From Fusobacteriota bacterium (GTDB taxonomy: Bacteria; Fusobacteriota; Fusobacteriia; JAPLKR01), in the NCBI GenBank assembly GCA_026387965.1, contig JAPLKR010000041.1:1-20659 (forward strand): a stretch of DNA of 20,659 nt, read 5' to 3'. The notes under the pieces are model-generated. The model was not told where the DNA came from, did no database searches, and worked only from the letters and a program-made list of their open reading frames with translations. How positions within the stretch are numbered: the stretch's first letter is position 1; every line of letters begins with the position of its first letter. The position numbers and the translations under genes are program-made. Shown one piece after another: positions 15,240 through 20,659 of the stretch.

Positions 15240-15285
15240 TGTCCTGTCGTTTAGCAATTTTTAAAGCACCAAAATTTGCAGATTA

Positions 15286-15689
15286 ACCAAGAATGAAGAG
15301 AGAACTGCTCGGAAAGTATACGAAAGTAAAAAAAAACCTAGTCGGTCTCTTTAGTGTTTTAAAAAATATTTGAATGTTCATAAAGTTAAATGCAAAAACG
15401 AACTTGTAAACATGTATTATAGATGTACAAACTGCCAAAATAAATTCCAACAAAAGTAAGCTGACGAAGCGACTATATGCAATATACTCAATTATGACTT
15501 TGAATTTATGAATGAAGCGAAAAGAGAAAAGACCGCAGATTATAAAAAAGAAATACTGAAAAACAAATACTTCTCTAAAAACTTTATTACCAAAGAATAT
15601 TTTTAAAACTTTATGAATTTATTTAACAATGAAGTAATGATGATTGAGCAATGTAGCAAATCAAAAACAAAACTGGATACTTTGCAATA
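15286..15689 (+). pseudogene. Possible decayed gene with zinc-ribbon-like segment
   Basis: A single plus-strand frame shows lysine-rich, protein-like sequence broken by a TAG near 15351 and two TAA codons near 15459 and 15603. A segment of the form VKCKNE...YYRCTNCQNKF resembles the zinc ribbon at the start of several transposase families, but no transposase catalytic motif or terminal inverted repeats could be found. No ribosome binding site is visible. The call rests on the low stop density for such AT-rich DNA and is tentative. Confidence 0.3.
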
Positions 15690-15762
15690 TGTCACCCTTA
15701 GCGAAGCCGAGAGATCTATCCCTGTAAAATTCGAGATGTCTCCTGATCGGTCGACATGACAA
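15690..15762. repeat. Imperfect palindromic intergenic repeat element
   Basis: The segment starts with TGTCA and ends with TGACA; internal arms pair GAGAGATCT with AGATGTCTC. It is richer in G+C than its surroundings. The right arm read on the minus strand (TGTCATGTCGACCGAT...GGAGACATCTC) resembles, from memory, a widely dispersed bacterial intergenic repeat of the type TGTCATTTCGACCGA...GAAATCTC. A small extra palindrome TGACAACATTGTCA follows it. Confidence 0.5.
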
Positions 15763-15964
15763 CATTGTCAGGGTTTGTTTTGAACCCACTCTAGTCAAAT
15801 ACACTTAAATGCACGAGGCATGAATAGATTTAAAGAAAATTTTTATTCATTGATAACTTCTAGACGATGAAATAAAAAAATATTCAAGATATTGATTCAA
15901 TCCATAATTTTGGATGAAAACAATAACTTGAACATATTATTTAATATTTACTGTACCTTAAGTA

Positions 15965-16048
15965 TGGTGCGAAAGGGGGGAGTCGAACCCCCACGCCGAA
16001 GGCGCTAGATCCTAAGTCTAGTGCGTCTGCCAATTCCGCCACCCTCGC
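15965..16048 (-). tRNA. tRNA-Leu(UAG)
   Basis: An 84-nt class II tRNA with encoded CCA. Anticodon stem CTAGA/TCTAG, loop CTTAGGA (anticodon TAG), long variable arm GCGCCTTCGGCGT. It is the last gene of the seven-tRNA array. Confidence 0.96.
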
Positions 16049-16066
16049 AACAGGATGAAAATTAAA

Positions 16067-16142
16067 TGGTGGGTCATGCGGGGATCGAACCTGCGACAAC
16101 ACGATTAAAAGTCGTGTGCTCTACCAACTGAGCTAATGACCC
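16067..16142 (-). tRNA. tRNA-Lys(UUU)
   Basis: A 76-nt cloverleaf with encoded CCA: acceptor GGGTCAT / ATGACCC, anticodon stem CACGA/TCGTG with loop CTTTTAA (anticodon TTT). Confidence 0.97.
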
Positions 16143-16171
16143 ATTACTACACATTTTTTTAAGTGCTTTTG

Positions 16172-16248
16172 TGGCGCACCTGGAAGGATTTGAACCCACA
16201 ACCTACGGATCCGAAGTCCGACGCTCTATCCAATTGAGCTACAGATGC
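16172..16248 (-). tRNA. tRNA-Arg(UCG)
   Basis: A 77-nt cloverleaf with encoded CCA and loop CTTCGGA (anticodon TCG). Two stems are imperfect: the anticodon stem TCGGA/TCCGT begins with a U-U opposition and the T stem GTGGG/CCTTC has a U-U next to a G-U. It is probably functional but weaker than its neighbours in the array. Confidence 0.88.
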
Positions 16249-16263
16249 ATCCTAAAAAATTTC

Positions 16264-16340
16264 TGGGGTGATCGACGGGACTTGAACCCGCGACAACAAG
16301 AATCACAATCTTGCGCTCTACCATCTGAACTACGACCACC
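16264..16340 (-). tRNA. tRNA-His(GUG)
   Basis: A 77-nt cloverleaf with encoded CCA, anticodon stem CAAGA/TCTTG and loop TTGTGAT (anticodon GTG). An extra 5' G faces C73, the G-1 identity element that histidyl-tRNA synthetase requires, and here it is encoded in the gene. Confidence 0.96.
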
Positions 16341-16352
16341 ATTAGAGATTAA

Positions 16353-16429
<77 letters not shown>

Positions 16430-16435
16430 TCAATA

Positions 16436-16511
16436 TGGAGCGGGAGACGAGGGTCGAACTCGCGACATTCAGCTTGGAAGGCTGACGCTCTACCAACTGA
16501 GCTACTCCCGC
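16436..16511 (-). tRNA. tRNA-Gly(UCC)
   Basis: A 76-nt cloverleaf with encoded CCA: acceptor GCGGGAG / CTCCCGC, anticodon stem TCAGC/GCTGA, loop CTTCCAA (anticodon TCC). Confidence 0.97.
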
Positions 16512-16529
16512 ATTACATTGACAAAAAAA

Positions 16530-16606
16530 TGGTCGGAGTGAAGAGATTCGAACTCCCGACCCACTGCTCCCAAGGCAGTTGCGCTACCGGACTGCGCTAC
16601 ACTCCG
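16530..16606 (-). tRNA. tRNA-Pro(UGG)
   Basis: A 77-nt cloverleaf with encoded CCA: acceptor CGGAGTG / CACTCCG, anticodon stem ACTGC/GCAGT, loop CTTGGGA (anticodon TGG). First gene of the array Pro-Gly-Arg-His-Arg-Lys-Leu. Confidence 0.97.
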
Positions 16607-16656
16607 AACACTGTCTGTTATCTTAGCATCGCTGCTTTTCCTAACGGACAAGATTT

Positions 16657-16685
16657 ATTTTACCATGTATCAAGCCATTTGTCAA
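16657..16685 (-). promoter_or_regulatory. Promoter of the seven-tRNA array
   Basis: TTGACA (16685-16680), 17 bp, TAAAAT (16662-16657) on the minus strand with TGG before the -10. It lies about 50 nt before tRNA-Pro and is the only good promoter for the whole array. Confidence 0.88.
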
Positions 16686-16797
16686 CAGCATTTCATATAT
16701 ATTTTTGTTTTTGTTTTTAAACCTCTATTAAATAAACCACTCGAGTCATAAAATGCCAGAATTCTTATACCCTCTCACATTTATGTTAACGACTTTA

Positions 16798-17904
16798 TCA
16801 TCTCTTTTTTCTTAAAAATGCCGGCACATCAATGACTCCAACATCTAATCCATCATCATCAGAATCACTATCAAAACTTGATCTTACTCTAAAATCTGAA
16901 CCTTCTTCAAGAAAAAGCGCTTCTCTTTGCTCTGGTTTGTGAAGGGGGTCAACTTTTTTATTTTCAAAATCCGTTGCAATAACCGTTACCCGAAGGAAAT
17001 TTTCCATATGCTCGTCAATCACAATTCCATACATAACATCTAAATCTTCATTTCCTGAAGTTTTGATAATGTTTTCGGCAATTTCACTTGCCTCTTCTAG
17101 TGTGAAATCAGGCCCCGCTGTAATATTTACAAGTACTTTATATGCACCTGAAATTGGTTTTTCTAAAAGTGGATTATTCAATGCTTTCTCAGTAGCAATA
17201 GTAACTCTATCAACCCCTTCAGCCTCTCCAAACCCTAGCATTGCAATACCAGAATCTTTCATCACTGCATTAATGTCAGCAAAGTCTAAGCTCACATATC
17301 CGCTGCGCGTTATTACTTCCGACATACCTTGAACAGCAATTCTTAACACGTCATTAGCGGCTTTGAATGCATTTTGAAGTGTAATTTTACGCTCTGGAAG
17401 CTCTCGTAATTTATCATTTGGAATAATTACAATAGCATCTACATACTCTCTTAACTTCTCTATCCCGATATCTGCGTTTCTTTTTCTTTTTGGACCTTCA
17501 AATCCAAAAGGCTTAGTAACAATCGCAATGGTTAAAATACCCATTTCTCTTGCCACTTCCGCAATTACAGGCGATGCACCTGTTCCAGTTCCGCCGCCCA
17601 TCCCAGCAGTAATAAACAGCATATCCGTATTTTCAAGAACTGCAACAATTTTCGCCTTATCTTCTTCAGCAGCTAGTTTTCCAATTTCCGGATTTGCTCC
17701 CGCTCCAAGTCCTTTAGTTAGTTTATCTCCAAGCTGAACTTTTATTGAAGCTTTAGATTTTTTTAAATCTTGAGCATCTGTGTTTGCAACAGCAAACTCA
17801 ACTCCAACAATTCCACTATCCACCATATCATTAATTGTGTTGCCTCCGGCACCACCTACACCTATTACCTTAATTTTAGCTCTTAGTTCATCAAATTCTG
17901 CCAT
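16798..17904 (-). CDS. ftsZ: Cell division protein FtsZ
   Basis: FtsZ is the tubulin-like GTPase that polymerises into the division ring at midcell. The 368-residue product has the N-terminal GTP-binding motif GVGGAGGN (15-22), the tubulin signature GGGTGTG (103-109), the T7-loop acidic residues in LDFADINAVM (Asp207, Asp210), which complete the catalytic site of the neighbouring subunit, then a short acidic linker (DSDSDDDGLD) and the conserved C-terminal peptide GVIDVPAFLRKKR, which binds FtsA and other partners. Length is normal though the linker is short. The ATG at 17904 follows GGGGGAAG and lies 12 nt after the ftsA stop. No clear terminator is seen between the stop and the tRNA promoter downstream. 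Confidence 0.98.
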   Translation of the reverse strand: MAEFDELRAKIKVIGVGGAGGNTINDMVDSGIVGVEFAVANTDAQDLKKSKASIKVQLGDKLTKGLGAGANPEIGKLAAEEDKAKIVAVLENTDMLFITAGMGGGTGTGASPVIAEVAREMGILTIAIVTKPFGFEGPKRKRNADIGIEKLREYVDAIVIIPNDKLRELPERKITLQNAFKAANDVLRIAVQGMSEVITRSGYVSLDFADINAVMKDSGIAMLGFGEAEGVDRVTIATEKALNNPLLEKPISGAYKVLVNITAGPDFTLEEASEIAENIIKTSGNEDLDVMYGIVIDEHMENFLRVTVIATDFENKKVDPLHKPEQREALFLEEGSDFRVRSSFDSDSDDDGLDVGVIDVPAFLRKKR

Positions 17905-17916
17905 CTCTTCCCCCTT

Positions 17917-19281
17917 CTAAAATACCTCTTCTAATGTTTTTTTCGCCTTGTTTTTCAATTTTGTAAAAAGTCCTTCACCTTTTTGTTTTTTTATTTTTAC
18001 TCTCTTCACTTTTGGCGGTTTAACTACTCTACGCTCAGCAACAATTTCTTCGACTTCTTGTTTCTCAATTTCTTTGTTTTTTGGCACAACTTGTTCTTCA
18101 TTTTGTTCCTCTAAAAAATGTAAAGCATATTCGGCACTCATTCCAACAAGAGCCGTCGACTCCTGGCTATTTAGCGTTTTCCACTCCATCTTAGTCGTTG
18201 CATTGATGCGCTTTACTTTAGGAGAATTAAAATACCGTTCAGCCCATTCAGTCACCTTATCAAACTCACTACTTCCCCCGGTAAATATGTAAGAAGCAAT
18301 CTTTTCATGAGCAAACCCAGCGCTTCTAAGGGCTTTTATGGTTAATTCAAAGATATCTTCCATTCTGCTTTCGATAATCGCTTCTAGATGTTTTTTTTCT
18401 ACCACAAAAAAGTGTTCTGCTTCCCCCTTGTTTTGAATCGGAAAATTTACCAATATTTTAGTTCCATCAACTTTCAAATAACGATTGTAATGAATTTTAA
18501 GATTTTCTGCTTGTTCAAATGTGAGCTTTAGAAGCTCTTTAATATCTTTTGTCACATGATATCCACCAATTGAAATGGTTTTTACAAAAATCAGTTTATT
18601 AAATCGATATAAGCTAATTTCGGTACATACCTCACCGATATCAACCACAATAACCCCATTTTGTATTTCTCTCTCTTTAAGCAGTATTTTTGACGTGCTC
18701 ATGGTGTTAATCGAACAAGTTGGTTTGCACTGAGACCAAGTTCTCATAACATTGAACACCGCTTGAATTTTTTCATCCATTTGGGTATAAAAAAGCGAAA
18801 ACCTAAAACTAAAAGTTCGATTAAATTTATAATTCATATACTCTGAAATATTCATTCCATCCACTTTAATATTCCAAAAACTACTTCCAATAATATTTTT
18901 TTGTACATAATACTCGTCATTATAATAGTTCTCTTGCACATTTTTCAAGTACTCTTGAGTAATATGACTCTCTTTAGTTGACATTCTCTCATCTTCGATA
19001 ATATCAGTCTCAGTCTTAACGGCTTTAACATTAAAAAAAAGTTTAGAAATCTCTTTCCCTTCAAGCACCTTGCTTGAATTTGAAAGTTTTGTTATAAACT
19101 CCTCTAAATTACGTTCTAAATTTTCATACTTCTTATCTTTAAGTTGTGATTCTCCATCTAGAAGTTTTGTGAAATACTCAATATAATCTAATTCTTGTGC
19201 TGCTTTATCCACAGACACAAGGAGACCTTTTAACTTGTAACTTCCCACATCAATAAATCCAACAATCTCTTTTTCGCCCAT
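17917..19281 (-). CDS. ftsA: Cell division protein FtsA (divergent)
   Basis: FtsA is an actin-like ATPase that anchors FtsZ to the inner membrane and recruits later division proteins. The 454-residue product has the actin-fold motifs: an N-terminal phosphate loop in GFIDVGSYKLKG, a second phosphate loop IVVDIGEVCTEISLY (about 211-225) and the adenosine motif IFTGGSSEFDKV. A lysine-rich linker leads to a C-terminal amphipathic helix (GLFTKLKNKAKKTLEEVF), the membrane-targeting sequence of FtsA. Outside these motifs it is unusually divergent, so the assignment leans also on its place between ftsQ and ftsZ. The ATG at 19281 follows the ftsQ TAA with no gap, and AAGGA lies within the last ftsQ codons, which points to tight translational coupling. 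Confidence 0.92.
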   Translation of the reverse strand: MGEKEIVGFIDVGSYKLKGLLVSVDKAAQELDYIEYFTKLLDGESQLKDKKYENLERNLEEFITKLSNSSKVLEGKEISKLFFNVKAVKTETDIIEDERMSTKESHITQEYLKNVQENYYNDEYYVQKNIIGSSFWNIKVDGMNISEYMNYKFNRTFSFRFSLFYTQMDEKIQAVFNVMRTWSQCKPTCSINTMSTSKILLKEREIQNGVIVVDIGEVCTEISLYRFNKLIFVKTISIGGYHVTKDIKELLKLTFEQAENLKIHYNRYLKVDGTKILVNFPIQNKGEAEHFFVVEKKHLEAIIESRMEDIFELTIKALRSAGFAHEKIASYIFTGGSSEFDKVTEWAERYFNSPKVKRINATTKMEWKTLNSQESTALVGMSAEYALHFLEEQNEEQVVPKNKEIEKQEVEEIVAERRVVKPPKVKRVKIKKQKGEGLFTKLKNKAKKTLEEVF

Positions 19282-19974
19282 TTAATTTTCCTTCACAGCA
19301 TAATTTTTAAATCGTATATCGATGTAACTTACTTTGGTGTTTTGTGACGTTAGTTTTTCATAAAGTTTTAGCGCGATATCGTATTTTTCGGCCTTGACTT
19401 TTGCATCTGTTTTTATAATAAGGCCATTTGTGAAAATGATATCCACTTCTCCAGGTAAAGAATCAACCTCTTGAATTTGGATTTGATAACTAGAGGGGAT
19501 ATTGTTAATGATCCCGATGGTTTTTTTTAACTCACTTATATTTCCTACTTTGTACTTTAGAAGCTGCAAATTGGGAAAGCTCGACTGAGCGCCAATAATA
19601 TCTCCATTTTGATCAAACGCATACCAATTTTTTGAATTTGTAAAAAGCGCATACCCGATAGGTATCTGTGTTATAAAATTAATTGTAACAGTATTTGGAA
19701 ATTCTTTTTTAATCGCCACACGATTAATTCTAACATCTTTTTCAAGCATGTTTTGTAAATGGCTCGTCGGGATAAACCAGATATTTTGACCAATCAACGC
19801 CTGTTGAAGCTCTCCTTCTACATCGCTTATGAGTTGGGTATCTGAAGATTGAACACTAAAATTAACTGTTTTTACAATAAAATAACTACTTGAAACAAAG
19901 TGAAGCCCCCATAAAAAGGCGATATAAAGAACTATTATTGGAAAAAACAATTTAATAAACGTTCTTATTCTCAT
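19282..19974 (-). CDS. ftsQ: Cell division protein FtsQ/DivIB
   Basis: FtsQ (DivIB) is a bitopic inner-membrane protein that links early and late division proteins through FtsB and FtsL. The product of about 230 residues has a short basic N-terminus, one membrane helix (IKLFFPIIVLYIAFLWGL), then a POTRA-like domain with the family feature IRINRVAIKKEFPNTVTINF-type segment (here DVRINRVAIKKEFPNTV) and a beta domain. Two starts are possible: ATG 19983 is only 1 nt from GAGG, whereas ATG 19974 has a 10-nt gap and gives MRIRTFIKLFF, so I prefer the second. It directly precedes ftsA, and a promoter lies between it and murC. Confidence 0.9.
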   Translation of the reverse strand: MRIRTFIKLFFPIIVLYIAFLWGLHFVSSSYFIVKTVNFSVQSSDTQLISDVEGELQQALIGQNIWFIPTSHLQNMLEKDVRINRVAIKKEFPNTVTINFITQIPIGYALFTNSKNWYAFDQNGDIIGAQSSFPNLQLLKYKVGNISELKKTIGIINNIPSSYQIQIQEVDSLPGEVDIIFTNGLIIKTDAKVKAEKYDIALKLYEKLTSQNTKVSYIDIRFKNYAVKEN

Positions 19975-20003
19975 ACTTTTCATACCTCGCTTATCTAAAT
20001 AAC

Positions 20004-20032
20004 ATCATATGACAGACTCCGTATAATGTCAA
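20004..20032 (-). promoter_or_regulatory. Promoter of ftsQ-ftsA-ftsZ
   Basis: TTGACA (20032-20027), 17 bp, TATGAT (20009-20004) on the minus strand. The -35 box follows the murC TAG stop without any gap, so division genes can be expressed independently of murC. Confidence 0.75.
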
Positions 20033-20659
20033 CTAATTTCTATTAATATTACGGTACTTATTTGCAAATTTTTCGGCTAAATAAGTGATGTTCCCCGCAC
20101 CCATGAAAATAATTAAATCCCCTTTTTCAGGTGTGAAACCCATAATATTCTCGTTTTCTATCACTTCAATATTGTTCTTATCGCTGGTTTGTCTAGCTAA
20201 ATCAAGCTCAGTTATTTTGTAAACATTTTCTTCTCCTGCACCATATATTGGCAGTATAAATCCTTTTGAAATCTCAGAAAAAATATTGTAATACGCATCA
20301 AATAAAAAATTTGTTCGACTGTATCTATGTGGCTGATATACCACTATCAGCCGCTTTGACTCAAGTGTTTTCGCCGCTTGAATGGTGGCAGAAATTTCTG
20401 TTGGGTGATGTGCGTAATCATCAATTATCGTAAAATCTTCTTTATATAATATATCAAAACGCCGTTTTGCCCCAGAGAATTTTTTAATTTGTTTTTTTAT
20501 TATCTCTTCGCTGATCCCATGTTGATAAGCTATATATATCGCCGCAGTTGCATTTAGAATATTATGACGCCCCGGCAGTATTAGTTCAATATCTTTAAAA
20601 ATCTCTTTCCCATCAATTATGATATCAAAAAGAGTACACTTTGATTCAGGTCTAATATT
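20033..20659 (-). CDS. murC: UDP-N-acetylmuramate--L-alanine ligase MurC, C-terminal part
   Basis: MurC joins L-alanine to UDP-N-acetylmuramic acid, the first peptide step of peptidoglycan precursor synthesis in the cytoplasm. The gene runs off the right edge; the last 208 residues are visible. They contain LPGRHNILNATAAIYIA, the segment after the central ATP-binding domain, then IIDDYAHHPTEISATI and the C-terminal-domain signature VVYQPHRYSRT, all diagnostic of MurC. The frame starts exactly at the window edge and ends in TAG at 20033. It precedes ftsQ directly; murB, often found between them, is not here. Confidence 0.96.
   Translation of the reverse strand, partial: NIRPESKCTLFDIIIDGKEIFKDIELILPGRHNILNATAAIYIAYQHGISEEIIKKQIKKFSGAKRRFDILYKEDFTIIDDYAHHPTEISATIQAAKTLESKRLIVVYQPHRYSRTNFLFDAYYNIFSEISKGFILPIYGAGEENVYKITELDLARQTSDKNNIEVIENENIMGFTPEKGDLIIFMGAGNITYLAEKFANKYRNINRN

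Larger units (their letters stand above)
15240..15964. other. Gene-poor stretch with decayed coding remnants
   Basis: About 725 nt without an intact gene. On the plus strand one frame from about 15286 to 15690 reads with only three stops (one TAG, two TAA), and contains a zinc-ribbon-like CTNCQNKF segment, suggesting an old inactivated gene. It runs into a palindromic repeat near 15690-15762. From 15765 to the tRNA array I see only AT-rich sequence with weak hairpins and no convincing terminator for the tRNA transcript. Confidence 0.5.

Noticed and set aside
15640-15760. Fifty-codon plus-strand frame beginning MNLFNNEV
   Set aside because: No ribosome binding site; its second half lies in the palindromic repeat, so it is not a real gene.

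Overview
The window is AT-rich (about one third G+C by eye) and almost all coding is on the minus strand. It combines Firmicutes-like gene orders (infC-rpmI-rplT, ylxM-ffh-rpsP) and strong purine-rich ribosome binding sites with several signal-peptide-bearing outer-membrane beta-barrel proteins. That mixture points to a diderm of low G+C, and Fusobacteriota is my best guess. This is inference only; no 16S or database comparison was possible.

Layout in coordinate order. 1-1373: two outer-membrane protein genes, the first cut by the window edge. 1494-6109: secA and ligA, with the secA ribosome binding site inside the end of ligA. 6165-7309: infC-rpmI-rplT, with a terminator-like hairpin directly before infC. 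7460-8198: a tRNA/enzyme operon transcribed as tRNA-Ser(UGA), tRNA-Ser(GCU), tadA, tRNA-Arg(ACG). 8294-9288: a PagL-like outer-membrane protein coupled to a zinc-ribbon/TM2 membrane protein. 9368-11343: ylxM-ffh-rpsP. 11592-13390: tRNA-Gly(GCC) followed by an intact MipA/OmpV-type gene and its broken tandem copy. 13999-15153: a secreted GH18 (chitinase-like) protein, the only clear plus-strand gene. 15240-15964: decayed, non-genic DNA with a palindromic repeat. 15965-16606: seven tRNAs behind one strong promoter. 16798-20659: the division cluster murC (partial), ftsQ, ftsA, ftsZ.

How the parts work together: most of the window serves core information processing and cell building. It covers translation initiation and ribosomal proteins, tRNA supply and tRNA editing, membrane targeting and export by Ffh and SecA, DNA sealing by LigA, and peptidoglycan synthesis and division. 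The accessory layer is a scattered set of envelope proteins. Near-consensus sigma-70 promoters (TTGACA, 17-bp spacer, TATAAT-like) are easy to see before most units.

The most notable observation is that tadA runs 23 nt into the gene of tRNA-Arg(ACG), the very tRNA whose anticodon TadA edits. Others are a MipA-type gene apparently silenced by two tandem-repeat expansions (a TATAA pentamer array in the signal peptide and an AT duplication further down), a probable AUA start codon, and three genes or operons whose ribosome binding site sits directly behind an intrinsic terminator.
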